A DNA stretch of 64,000 bases from Candidatus Avelusimicrobium pullarium (GTDB lineage Bacteria > Elusimicrobiota > Elusimicrobia > Elusimicrobiales > Elusimicrobiaceae), in assembly GCA_944323745.1 (NCBI GenBank), contig CALUTQ010000002.1:310001-374000 (forward strand). The letters run 5' to 3'. Shown here piece after piece: positions 7,645-15,690 of the stretch. Position 1 is the first letter of the stretch. The number at the start of each line of letters is the position of its first letter. Below the pieces are notes generated by a model. That model saw nothing but the letters and a program-made list of their open reading frames with translations. It had not been told where the DNA came from and made no database searches. The position numbers were made by a program, and so were the translations under genes.

Positions 7645-9309
7645 TTAACGGGCGCCGTCGGCCCAGCGCCAGAAGGCGTCTTCAAAGTTGGCCGTGGTAT
7701 TATAGCGGTAAGCACGGGCCATTGCTTTTTCGGCCGAATAGGGTTGATAGACCGGCTTGCCGTTTCTGTCGCGCGCGGGGAAGCCGGTGCGCGGATCGCG
7801 CACTTGTTCGCCCTGGGACATTAAGCGGGTAAACTGCTCAAACTGCATACGGTTGGAAGGGGATACACCCCCCGACGGATTTAACAAAAAGCGCACCATT
7901 GCATACGCCTGAAAATACCAGTCCTGCGTTTTGTTCTTCCCCTCCATAACAGAGAGGGAGCCGTCTTCCATAAACTGGTCAAAGGGCATAAAATACAACG
8001 GGGCGCCGCGGCCTTTTTGCCCCGACGTAAACGAACGGGCACTGCCAAACATATTGCTGGAAGAAAAATTAGCTACTTCCGTTTCTTTGCTGCGCCGGAA
8101 ATTGAGCGTTTTAAAATCATTCGCCCACGGTCCGCCCTTGGTGCCGTTATAGGCCTGATCTTCCATATAGACGGCAAGGCCCTCGTCCAGCCAAACGGGC
8201 GTCATCAAGCGGCCGGTATTATGTTTGTCAAAAAACTTTTGCGTAAAAATATGAACCAGCTCGTGCGTAAAAACTTCTTTGAGCTCCTGCTGTTTGCCCG
8301 GCTCGTCATACACCACAATTTCGCCGCGGGTGGGATAGGCCAACGCGCGCGTCCAGGCTTGGGCATTGGGTTCGTGTTTCAAATAGCTGTTATGATCCTG
8401 ATACACAAATACACGCACTTTATCGCTCATCATCCACGGAATATTGCGGCGCAGGGTGGTATAGGCGGACTCAAAAATCATCCCCATATTGGAAGAACTG
8501 ATGCCGTTATCACGCTTTTGCGTATAGATGGTAAAATGGGTGGTGTTGGAAGGCTTCCACTCCACGCCCGGGCGGTAATCGTTGGGGTTAAACGGACGGT
8601 TAGACGGCTGCGCCGGAACGGTTTGGGCAGTTTCGGCCGCAGAAGGCGGAATAAAACGTCCGCCGGAAATCATTTCTTTAGACTGGCGCAACATACGGGC
8701 GGCATAGTCCAGTTCTTCTTGGGCTATAGCCTGCTCAGGGGCTTGCTCGCTTTCCGCCGCGGTGCCGGCCGCAGCAGCCGAAGAACCGGTGCGCTCCCCC
8801 TCTATTAAAGCATTATTTTTTTCTATATCCTGTTCCACAGGCGTAGCCGCTTTGGCCGCCGTTTTGGGGGCGGAAACAGCCGTTTTTTTGGCGGCCGGCT
8901 TGGCCGTACGCACAGAACGGGAAGCGGCCTTAGTTACCGAAGCGGCCGGAACTTGCGTTTTGACTACCGCGCCGGAAGAAAGAGGCATTTCCAAAAAGTT
9001 TCCGCCGGAAGAAGCTGCCGTTTGAGATACAGGCGTTTTGGATGCCGCCGTTTTAGCCGCAGATGAAGCGGCCGGCTGCTGTGCCGAACTTTTAGCGGTA
9101 ACGGCCGTTTGGGTGGAAACTGCCGCCGAGGAAGAAGATGCCGAAGATGCCACGTCGGACCCCTTCAGCGAATTTTTTATCAAATCAATACTGGACGGAG
9201 GCGCCGCCACCGCATTGCCGGACTCAGACTGCTGCCCATAAGACACCGTCTGCGCAAACGATGGCACACAAAGACAAAGAGATAAAAATAAAAAGATGTA
9301 CTTTTTCAT
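7645..9309 (-). CDS. Secreted zinc metallopeptidase, MA-like gluzincin
   Basis: A 554-aa protein with a signal peptide (MKKYIFLFLSLCLCVPSFAQ). A long Ala/Ser/Lys-rich, probably disordered region covers residues 25-240. A C-terminal peptidase follows with HELVH (His349, Glu350, His353) and a downstream WLDEG (Glu376), the HExxH plus distal Glu arrangement of the peptidase MA-like family. It should hydrolyse peptides outside the inner membrane; the substrate is unknown. It is the last gene of the pilus operon, following the minor pilin at 9331 by about 20 bp, so a role in pilin, matrix or host-protein cleavage is possible but unproven. The start has GGAG upstream. Confidence 0.8.
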   Translation of the reverse strand: MKKYIFLFLSLCLCVPSFAQTVSYGQQSESGNAVAAPPSSIDLIKNSLKGSDVASSASSSSAAVSTQTAVTAKSSAQQPAASSAAKTAASKTPVSQTAASSGGNFLEMPLSSGAVVKTQVPAASVTKAASRSVRTAKPAAKKTAVSAPKTAAKAATPVEQDIEKNNALIEGERTGSSAAAAGTAAESEQAPEQAIAQEELDYAARMLRQSKEMISGGRFIPPSAAETAQTVPAQPSNRPFNPNDYRPGVEWKPSNTTHFTIYTQKRDNGISSSNMGMIFESAYTTLRRNIPWMMSDKVRVFVYQDHNSYLKHEPNAQAWTRALAYPTRGEIVVYDEPGKQQELKEVFTHELVHIFTQKFFDKHNTGRLMTPVWLDEGLAVYMEDQAYNGTKGGPWANDFKTLNFRRSKETEVANFSSSNMFGSARSFTSGQKGRGAPLYFMPFDQFMEDGSLSVMEGKNKTQDWYFQAYAMVRFLLNPSGGVSPSNRMQFEQFTRLMSQGEQVRDPRTGFPARDRNGKPVYQPYSAEKAMARAYRYNTTANFEDAFWRWADGAR

Positions 9310-9330
9310 CAGGCTCCGTCCGCTTTCTGT

Positions 9331-9783
9331 TTACAGGTTGTCGCTCCCTTGCGTAATTTCGTACGTCAGCTGCCACATTTGGCCTGAATTGGCAGAGGCG
9401 TCTTCCACAAAATACGCTTTCACTTTATAAGGATCTCCGCCCACCGGGTTGGCAATGATACATTCATACGTCGGCACAATATTGGCGGCCGGGCAAGTGT
9501 TGACGTTGGTGCCCGTCCCCGAGCAATACATATACGGCACGCCGTTGTTGCCCACGCCGTTCCAATCGCGTCGGAAGGCTTCCGGCGACTTATTGGACCA
9601 CAGCGAGTTTACTTCCGCCATACAAGTTTGTATCAGCACTTGCGCCGAAGCTACACGGCGCGTGCGGCGGGCCGACACCGTACGGGAAAGAGAAGCCCGA
9701 AGCAACATCGTGGCAATACCGGCCAAAATAATCGTAATCAACAGCACTTGCATTAAAGCGGCGCCTTTTTTGTTTAATTTCAT
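9331..9783 (-). CDS. Minor pseudopilin, GspK/PilX-like (lacks Glu5)
   Basis: A 150-aa protein with a prepilin leader ending in KKG, then AALMQVLLITIILAG as the hydrophobic N-helix. After cleavage behind Gly, residue 5 is Gln instead of the Glu conserved in most pilins. That loss is characteristic of tip subunits of the GspK/PilX type. The remaining domain has two pairs of Cys-containing segments and SNGVG-like loops. It lies last among six pilin-like genes downstream of PilC. Start chosen at ATG with AAAGGGG upstream. It probably caps the pilus together with the next three upstream-encoded minor pilins. Confidence 0.7.
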   Translation of the reverse strand: MKLNKKGAALMQVLLITIILAGIATMLLRASLSRTVSARRTRRVASAQVLIQTCMAEVNSLWSNKSPEAFRRDWNGVGNNGVPYMYCSGTGTNVNTCPAANIVPTYECIIANPVGGDPYKVKAYFVEDASANSGQMWQLTYEITQGSDNL

Positions 9784-9794
9784 AAAAACCCCTT

Positions 9795-10508
9795 TTAATA
9801 GCCCATAGGCATTGCAAACACTTCTTCCATTACTTCATTAATAATGGGTTTGCTGTTTAATTCCGTAATCAAACGGATGGTAAGCAAGCTTTTGGTCCAA
9901 TCACGGCTTAACGAATGCGCCGCAAACAACGGCACCGGATAAGAACCGTTAATGTATTTTACATTGCTAAGTACCAAATCATCTTCCGACAAGCTGTTGC
10001 AGGACGGATAATTGCCGCCGGAACCGGATACTTCTTCCACCACCCGATATATTTTCCCTCCGCGGTAGGCGCCGGAAGGCGAAATATTGGTGTTATCCGA
10101 ACCGCGTTTAAAACAATACGTAATGCGGGAGGCTTCCAGCGTTTCGCTGTCGGAGGCAGTATTATACGTATTAATGATTTGCCGGCCTTCTCCGTCCAAA
10201 TTTTTGGACAATTTAAGCAGCGGCACCGCCGTGGTGCCCACACTGCCCAATGTGCCGGCAATAAAATCTACGCGGGAGGCCGTATGCATATCATTGCGTA
10301 AAATACGGGCAAAAGTAGACAAATTATTGCGCAGCATAATGCGGCTGCGGCCGACGCCGGCTTCGCGCGAAGCCGCACGCGTTAAAGAGGCCAGCGCCAC
10401 GGCAATCAGGCCGACGATCATAACCGCCAGCAAAATTTCCGTCAGCGTAAAACCGCGGCGGCTGCGCCAGTTCATTTGACTGATAAAATAAAAATGTTTT
10501 TTTCTCAT
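9795..10508 (-). CDS. Minor pilin, PilW/GspJ-like
   Basis: 237 aa with an unusually long basic leader (MRKKHFYFISQMNWRSRRG) before the cleavage site, then FTLTEILLAVMIVGLIAVAL with Glu5 present. A second in-frame Met at residue 12 could be the true start. The long C-terminal domain and place between a PilV/GspI-like and a GspK-like gene suggest the PilW/GspJ position of a tip complex. The start overlaps the upstream gene's stop (ATGA), implying coupled translation. Confidence 0.7.
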   Translation of the reverse strand: MRKKHFYFISQMNWRSRRGFTLTEILLAVMIVGLIAVALASLTRAASREAGVGRSRIMLRNNLSTFARILRNDMHTASRVDFIAGTLGSVGTTAVPLLKLSKNLDGEGRQIINTYNTASDSETLEASRITYCFKRGSDNTNISPSGAYRGGKIYRVVEEVSGSGGNYPSCNSLSEDDLVLSNVKYINGSYPVPLFAAHSLSRDWTKSLLTIRLITELNSKPIINEVMEEVFAMPMGY

Positions 10509-11017
10509 AAAGTAAACCCGTTACACGTAATAGTAAAATTTACCTTATACAAACTATGCGTAGACACATCCGTTGCCGTGCCCGTATAACCGCCGGAGGA
10601 ATCCCGTTTGCGCATTAAATCGGCACTGCGCGGCAAGACGGGGCTTTGTGTGGTTACGGTGTAGGTAAAGCTGGAATTGTTTCGGTCGCACAGCGGCGGA
10701 AGCAGACATTCAATATTGTGACCTACACCCGTAGCCAACGGGGCATAAGCGTCATAACCTTCGCACAAAGCGGTGTCTACCGTGCTTTGCATATCGCTGG
10801 AAAGGGCATCTCTGTCCGAGTAAATATACACCTGCAGCAACTGGCTGGCTTTTTCCACCGCCAGGGCCATTTCTTCCCGCACATCCGGCTGAGAGCTGGT
10901 ACGGGAGGTGCTCAGCAGTACAGCAAACGTCCCCGTAGCCACCAACGCCAAAAGCGTTAAAGCTATAAGCCCTTCCAAAATAGTTACACCCTTGTTGTTT
11001 TTAAGAAATTTTTTCAT
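10505..11017 (-). CDS. Minor pilin, PilV/GspI-like
   Basis: 170 aa with leader MKKFLKNNKG and N-helix VTILEGLIALTLLALVATG, keeping Glu5. The VTILEGLIAL pattern resembles PilV/GspI subunits, which start tip assembly together with J and K types. The globular part has several Cys residues (DTALCEGYD, IECLLPPLCDRN, FTITCNG). Good SD (AAGGAAT) before the ATG. It lies in the row of six pilin-like genes after PilC and overlaps the next gene by 4 bp. Confidence 0.7.
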   Translation of the reverse strand: MKKFLKNNKGVTILEGLIALTLLALVATGTFAVLLSTSRTSSQPDVREEMALAVEKASQLLQVYIYSDRDALSSDMQSTVDTALCEGYDAYAPLATGVGHNIECLLPPLCDRNNSSFTYTVTTQSPVLPRSADLMRKRDSSGGYTGTATDVSTHSLYKVNFTITCNGFTL

Positions 11018-11026
11018 AGCAATTCC

Positions 11027-11569
11027 TTACTCTGCGTTATCTAATACCTGCATATCTTTACCCACAGACATAAAATAACCGGATATTTCTTCATATTTGC
11101 TGCCGGCATCGTCCGTATGTCCCACCGCCCCGGCATACACCACGTTGGAAGGGTTTCTTTCCAGCGCCACACAGGGGGCCGTCCCGATAGCGTAACTGTC
11201 GCCGCAAAGGACAAACGTATAAGGAAGATTGGCAAAGTCTTTCCAATCTAAAAAACCGCAGGCAAAAAGCTGGCCGACATCTGAATCGGTACGCGAACCC
11301 GGAATGCCGCTGGCCGCCACATTATTGCAACTTGTACCGGAATAGATGCTGTTTTCATAAGCAGCCGAAAAACTGCCGGTAACATCCGACCCTTTTGTAT
11401 ACTGATAATAGCTGCGGCGGGCTTCTGCCAATTTGCGCAAAGCGGCTTTTGCCCGGCTATTATACACATCGTAACGCACCGAACGGATGGCCGGCGTAGC
11501 AAAACTGACGACCAATGCTATTACCAGTAATACAAATAAAATTTCCATTAATGTAAAGCCTTTTTTCAT
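11027..11569 (-). CDS. Type IV pilin-like protein
   Basis: 180 aa starting MKKGFTLMEILFVLLVIALV, a classic class-III-type prepilin signal with short leader and Glu5. The C-terminal domain contains Cys pairs (TSCNN, FACGF, VLCGD, APCVA) that may form disulphides in the periplasm. The open frame continues upstream to 11731, but the ATG at 11569 has AAGGATG before it and gives the proper leader. Function is as a major or minor subunit of the local pilus; the order of genes gives no closer assignment. Confidence 0.75.
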   Translation of the reverse strand: MKKGFTLMEILFVLLVIALVVSFATPAIRSVRYDVYNSRAKAALRKLAEARRSYYQYTKGSDVTGSFSAAYENSIYSGTSCNNVAASGIPGSRTDSDVGQLFACGFLDWKDFANLPYTFVLCGDSYAIGTAPCVALERNPSNVVYAGAVGHTDDAGSKYEEISGYFMSVGKDMQVLDNAE

Positions 11570-11579
11570 AGAGTCATCC

Positions 11580-12083
11580 TTAATGTGTTTCCACCCCACC
11601 GGTGCGCGGATTAACGGTGTAAACATAGCCTTTATATTTTTCCGGCACTTTAGCCGATGAAGAAACCGCCACGTACGCCAGCGCTTCAGACCCCTGCCCC
11701 GGCGTGCAATAGGTACTGCGCCTGCATACATAATAGAAAAAATAAGGGTTGTTCATTGTCCAAGAAGAACCTTCCAAATAGCCGCAGCTAATCAGCATAG
11801 CAGGAGAAAACGGGCCATTGGTTCCTCCACCAAAAGCACACGTATCGCCCGCCGACTCCGTTAACATACGGGAATTGGTAAAACGCAAATTAGGGTAGTC
11901 CATCAACGCACGCTGCACGGCCATAGCCAATTGGTCGGCATTGGCTTTGGCTTGCTCCCAGCGGGTTTCAAAAACAGAATTACGGTAGGAATTAGTTGCA
12001 AAAACAGCCAAAATGCCGATAATTGTGGCCGCAACCAATAACTCCACCAGCGTAAACCCTTTTCTTAAACTGTTTTTCTTCAT
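11580..12083 (-). CDS. Type IV pilin-like protein
   Basis: 167 aa with leader MKKNSLRKG and N-helix FTLVELLVAATIIGILAVFA, Glu5 present. Downstream is a helical extension (RWEQAKANADQLAMAVQRAL) and a compact domain with scattered Cys (DTCAFGG, ISCGYLEG, YYVCRRSTYC). It ends with a VNPRTGGVETH tail. Lies between two other pilin genes with gaps of about 10-20 bp. It is one of the best matches to a canonical prepilin in this operon. Confidence 0.78.
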   Translation of the reverse strand: MKKNSLRKGFTLVELLVAATIIGILAVFATNSYRNSVFETRWEQAKANADQLAMAVQRALMDYPNLRFTNSRMLTESAGDTCAFGGGTNGPFSPAMLISCGYLEGSSWTMNNPYFFYYVCRRSTYCTPGQGSEALAYVAVSSSAKVPEKYKGYVYTVNPRTGGVETH

Positions 12084-12106
12084 ACGAACACCCCTTACTG
12101 TGCCCT

Positions 12107-12610
12107 TTATTTATTATTGTGCAAGATTCCGCTTCTGTCAACCCAAGCGCACGTATATTCGCTGATAAGATTGCTGCCTTTCATACAAGCAACCGCACCC
12201 GAAAAATTGCAAGAACTCCCGCAGGAGGCATTGCCCTTGGAATTGAGCACAAAGGTGTAGCCTTTAAATGCACCGTTGTCAAAAGGGATATCTCCCAAAT
12301 ATTTATGACATTGTAAATAAGTTAATACGTTAGAAGAAGACGGTGTTTCGGGGCACGTGCTCCAGCTGGCATTGCCGGTAACGGAAGCCGAGTAAGTAGT
12401 ATCGGGAAATTCTTCATTCAAAATCTGCGCCGCGGAAGCCAACTCCATCAGCACGCCTACGGCCGCCAGATAACGGTTGCGGTCCTGCGCTTTACGGTAA
12501 CCGGGCACGGCAAACATTGTTACCATTACCGCAATCAGCACCACAATGAGCACTTCCAACAGCGTAAACCCTTTACAGAAAGAGCGCTTTTTTTCTTTGT
12601 CGGCAAACAT
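12107..12610 (-). CDS. Type IV pilin-like protein
   Basis: 167 aa with leader MFADKEKKRSFCKG and N-helix FTLLEVLIVVLIAVMVTMFA, Glu5 present. The domain that follows begins YRKAQDRNRYLAAVGVL and carries Cys pairs (STCPE, LQCHK, ASCGSSCN, AVACMKG, YTCAW). The ATG at 12610 is preceded by GGGAGGGG; the frame runs on upstream into pilC, so the longer version was rejected. First of the six pilin-like genes after pilC. Confidence 0.77.
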   Translation of the reverse strand: MFADKEKKRSFCKGFTLLEVLIVVLIAVMVTMFAVPGYRKAQDRNRYLAAVGVLMELASAAQILNEEFPDTTYSASVTGNASWSTCPETPSSSNVLTYLQCHKYLGDIPFDNGAFKGYTFVLNSKGNASCGSSCNFSGAVACMKGSNLISEYTCAWVDRSGILHNNK

Positions 12611-12629
12611 AGTACCCCTCCCGTTTTGC

Positions 12630-13853
12630 TTATTGCCCGCCGATTTGGGAAAGCTTGAAAATCGGCAAGAAAATGGACGCCACAATAATACCGATTAACA
12701 CACCGACGCCCACCACCAAAATCGGGTCAATAACGGCGGAGAAACGGGCAATAAACTGGTCCACGTTGTCGCTGTAAAACTTGGACAGGGTGGAAATAAT
12801 GCTGGGCAATTTACCAGATTCTTCACCCATCAGCATCATTTCCGTCATCAAACCTGGGAATACGCCGGCTGCGCGGAACGAATCGGAAATAGACCGTCCG
12901 GCCGCCACGTCTGCTTTGGCCACACGCAACGCATTTTGAATAATTACGTTTGTGTTAAACGATTCTTCCAATACGGCAATAGCGTTTAAAATCGTCACAC
13001 CGCTTCTAAGCAGCGTGGCCAGCGTGGTAAGCATACGCGAATAGTAAATATTGCGCAAAAAATTACCGAACAACGGCATAGACAGCAAGAACGAATGCCA
13101 GCGTTTTTTACCTTCCGGCGTTTTGATGTAAAACCGGAAACCCAAAAACAGCACAATGGCCCCGACGATAAGCAACACACCGTGGTTTACAAAAAAGCCA
13201 GAAACGGCCAACACCATAACGGTAATCATCGGCAGTTCAATGTTAAAGTCTTTAAAGATTTGGGCAAATGTAGGCACAATACCCAAAATAAAGTAAATCA
13301 ACACGCCTACGGACGCCACCATCAAAATGGCCGGATAGGTAATAGCCGTGATGATTTTGCTTTTCATTGCTTCCTGCGTTTTAATATAAAGCGCAATCTG
13401 CCCCAGCGTTTCGGCCAACTGGCCGCCCACTTCACCGGCCTGCACCAAAGACAACCAAATGTTATTAAACGTTTTGGGGTGTCTGGCCAAGGCGGAATGC
13501 AGCGAGTTACCGCCGGCAATATCTTTAGCCACCTGATTCAAAATAACCCCTAAACGCGGGTTGGAAGAATATTCACTCAGCAAAGCAATGGCACGCACCA
13601 ACGGCACACCGCCGGCGATAAGCGTGGAAAGCTGCTCTGCAAAGAAGGCCAGCACGTGCCCGGGCACTTTGCCGCCCGTTTTCTTGCGGCCGGACGTTTT
13701 GCCAAACAGCGTGTTGCTGCCTTCGCGCACTTCCAAAATAATAAACCCTTTATTTTGAAGTGCAAAAATTACACGTTCACGGCTTTCTGCCGTGATGCTG
13801 CCCTTGAGCGTTTTGCCAGAGCCGTCTTTTACCACGTAACTGTATTTTTGCAT
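12630..13853 (-). CDS. pilC: Type IV pilus/T2SS inner-membrane platform protein PilC
   Basis: 407 aa. Two GspF-type domains are visible: the first with HVLAFFAEQLSTLIAGGVPL and FSEVGGQLAE-like helices (VQAGEVGGQLAETL), the second with RMLTTLATLLRSGVTILNAI and MLMGEESGKLPSII. Three membrane helices are predicted, around residues 170-190, 210-235 and 375-400. It sits in the inner membrane and transmits motion of the PilB ATPase to pilin extraction. Length is typical. Directly downstream of pilB with 9 bp between them; ribosome site AAGGGG. Confidence 0.93.
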   Translation of the reverse strand: MQKYSYVVKDGSGKTLKGSITAESRERVIFALQNKGFIILEVREGSNTLFGKTSGRKKTGGKVPGHVLAFFAEQLSTLIAGGVPLVRAIALLSEYSSNPRLGVILNQVAKDIAGGNSLHSALARHPKTFNNIWLSLVQAGEVGGQLAETLGQIALYIKTQEAMKSKIITAITYPAILMVASVGVLIYFILGIVPTFAQIFKDFNIELPMITVMVLAVSGFFVNHGVLLIVGAIVLFLGFRFYIKTPEGKKRWHSFLLSMPLFGNFLRNIYYSRMLTTLATLLRSGVTILNAIAVLEESFNTNVIIQNALRVAKADVAAGRSISDSFRAAGVFPGLMTEMMLMGEESGKLPSIISTLSKFYSDNVDQFIARFSAVIDPILVVGVGVLIGIIVASIFLPIFKLSQIGGQ

Positions 13854-13862
13854 AAAACCCCT

Positions 13863-15593
13863 TTATTCGTCGGTAGTGATATTCAAAATTTCTTCTACGG
13901 TTGTTAAGCCTTTTACTACTTTTCTCCAGCCGTTGCCGCGCAGGTTTAAAGCACCGGTGCGGTCCATTGCTTTTCTCATTTCAATCAAATCTTGCGTTTT
14001 GTAAATAATGTTGCGCACTTCTTCGTTGATTCTGTACACTTCGTAAATAGCGCGCCGGCCTAAAAAACCCGTGCCCACACATTTGGGGCAGCCCACGGCT
14101 TTATAAAAAGTCCACGTATTTACTTCTCTGGGGTTAAAGCGGCCTTCTTTTAAAATTTTGGTAATCGTGGCCGGGTCGGGCTGATAAGGCACTTTGCAAT
14201 ACGGACACAATACACGCACCAAGCGCTGCGCGGCCACCAATGCCAAAGAGCTGGAAAGCAGGAAAGGCTCCATCCCCATATCAATCAAACGGGGAATGGC
14301 GCCCAACGCGTCGTTGGTGTGCAGCGTAGAAAGCACCAAGTGACCGGTTAAAGCGGCTTTCAGGCAGGCTTCGGCAGTTTCGTTATCGCGCACCTCCCCC
14401 ACCAGAATAACGTCCGGGTCCTGACGCAGGAAGGAACGCAGCCCCGCGGCGAAGGTTAACCCGATTTGCGGTTTGACCTGCACCTGGCTGATACCGGCCA
14501 GTTTATATTCCACCGGGTCTTCCAACGTCATAAAGTTTAACTCCGGCGTACGAATAGTGGTCAGCACCGCGTTAAGCGTGGTAGATTTACCCGAACCGGT
14601 AGGCCCCGTCAAGAAAATCAGCCCGTGAGGCAGGTGGGAGGCTTCCAAGAATGCTTTCTTTTGTTCAGGTTCAAAACCCAGTTTATCCACGTTCATTTCG
14701 CCGGTGCCGCGGTCCAAAATACGAAGCACCAGCTTTTCGCCGTATACGGCGGGGCACACAGACACACGGACTTCAATGGTACGGTTCTGATATTTGATAC
14801 TGAAGCTTCCGTCCTGCGGCAAACGTTTTTCGGCAATATCCAATTTAGACAAAATTTTAATACGGGAAATAATGGCCGCCACGGAATCTTTATTTGGCGG
14901 AGTACGTTCATACAGAGAACCGTCAATACGGAAACGCAAGCTGACGCGTTCGTCAAACATTTCCAAGTGAATATCAGACGTACGTTCGGAAATAGCCTGT
15001 TTTAAAATGGCGTTTACCAGCTTAATGTACTGCGAACTGTTGGCCGAAGATTTATCCAAGTCCAAGCTGCCGGCTTCAATTTGCACGTCTTCGTCGTTGG
15101 CGGTAACGGCATCTTTGGAAGCACCCGTTTCATTGACCACTTCATCCAACAAGTTTTTATGGCCGTAAAAGCTGTCCACCACGGCCAAAATTTGGCTCTT
15201 GCTGGCAATAAAAGGCTGCACCTCTTTGCCGGCCATCATACGGATATTATCAATCAAAAACAGGTTGGAAGGGTCATAAAGCGCCACTGCCAGTTCGTTA
15301 TCTTCAATAAACAAAGGAACTACTAAATTTTCACGGGCAAATTTTTCGGGAATAATCTTTTGCAAATTTTGTTCCCGTTCCGGAATTAAAATACCGTTTT
15401 CTTTGGAAGCGTAAGGGAGAGAAAAATGTTTTGCCAAGGCGGCCGTTACCTGTTCTTCCGTAGCAAAGCCAAACAACACCACGGCTTCCGCCAAGGTGGT
15501 ATTATTTTGACGTGCATACAATTCCGCCCTTTTTAGTTGTTCTTGGGTCAGCGTTCCTTGCTCTACTAAAATTTCGCTTAATTCTTTTGCCAT
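13863..15593 (-). CDS. pilB: Pilus extension ATPase PilB/GspE
   Basis: 576 aa. Residues 1-145 form an MshEN/GspE-type N-terminal domain (SEILVEQGTLTQEQL pattern). Residues 190-290 form the N2 domain with SDIHLE. The Walker A is GPTGSGKST at about 330-338, followed by an Asp box, Walker B (DPDVILVGEVRD) and His box. A zinc-binding four-Cys site (CPYC near 455, CPKC near 500) is intact. It powers pilin polymerisation from the cytoplasm. Start ATG at 15593 has AAGGAAAG upstream; the longer frame was rejected. No pilT-like retraction ATPase is in the window. Confidence 0.94.
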   Translation of the reverse strand: MAKELSEILVEQGTLTQEQLKRAELYARQNNTTLAEAVVLFGFATEEQVTAALAKHFSLPYASKENGILIPEREQNLQKIIPEKFARENLVVPLFIEDNELAVALYDPSNLFLIDNIRMMAGKEVQPFIASKSQILAVVDSFYGHKNLLDEVVNETGASKDAVTANDEDVQIEAGSLDLDKSSANSSQYIKLVNAILKQAISERTSDIHLEMFDERVSLRFRIDGSLYERTPPNKDSVAAIISRIKILSKLDIAEKRLPQDGSFSIKYQNRTIEVRVSVCPAVYGEKLVLRILDRGTGEMNVDKLGFEPEQKKAFLEASHLPHGLIFLTGPTGSGKSTTLNAVLTTIRTPELNFMTLEDPVEYKLAGISQVQVKPQIGLTFAAGLRSFLRQDPDVILVGEVRDNETAEACLKAALTGHLVLSTLHTNDALGAIPRLIDMGMEPFLLSSSLALVAAQRLVRVLCPYCKVPYQPDPATITKILKEGRFNPREVNTWTFYKAVGCPKCVGTGFLGRRAIYEVYRINEEVRNIIYKTQDLIEMRKAMDRTGALNLRGNGWRKVVKGLTTVEEILNITTDE

Positions 15594-15632
15594 TTTGCTT
15601 TCCTTTACACTCTCATCCAATGCCCTTTTGCC

Positions 15633-15663
15633 GCTTGCCCCCTTTGAAAGAAAGGGGGCAAGC
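15633..15663 (-). other. 13-bp perfect hairpin between secretin and pilB
   Basis: Stem GCTTGCCCCCTTT/AAAGGGGGCAAGC with a 5-nt loop in the 97-bp gap. There is no T-run after it on the minus strand, so it is more likely an mRNA-stability or partial-attenuation element inside the pilus operon than a terminator. Confidence 0.6.
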
Positions 15664-15690
15664 TAAAAACATTACGGCACGCCCGCTTCT

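Noticed and set aside
11570-11731. Longer N-terminus of the 11027 pilin
   Set aside because: The extension lies inside the previous gene and would bury the prepilin signal; the ATG at 11569 has a good ribosome site.
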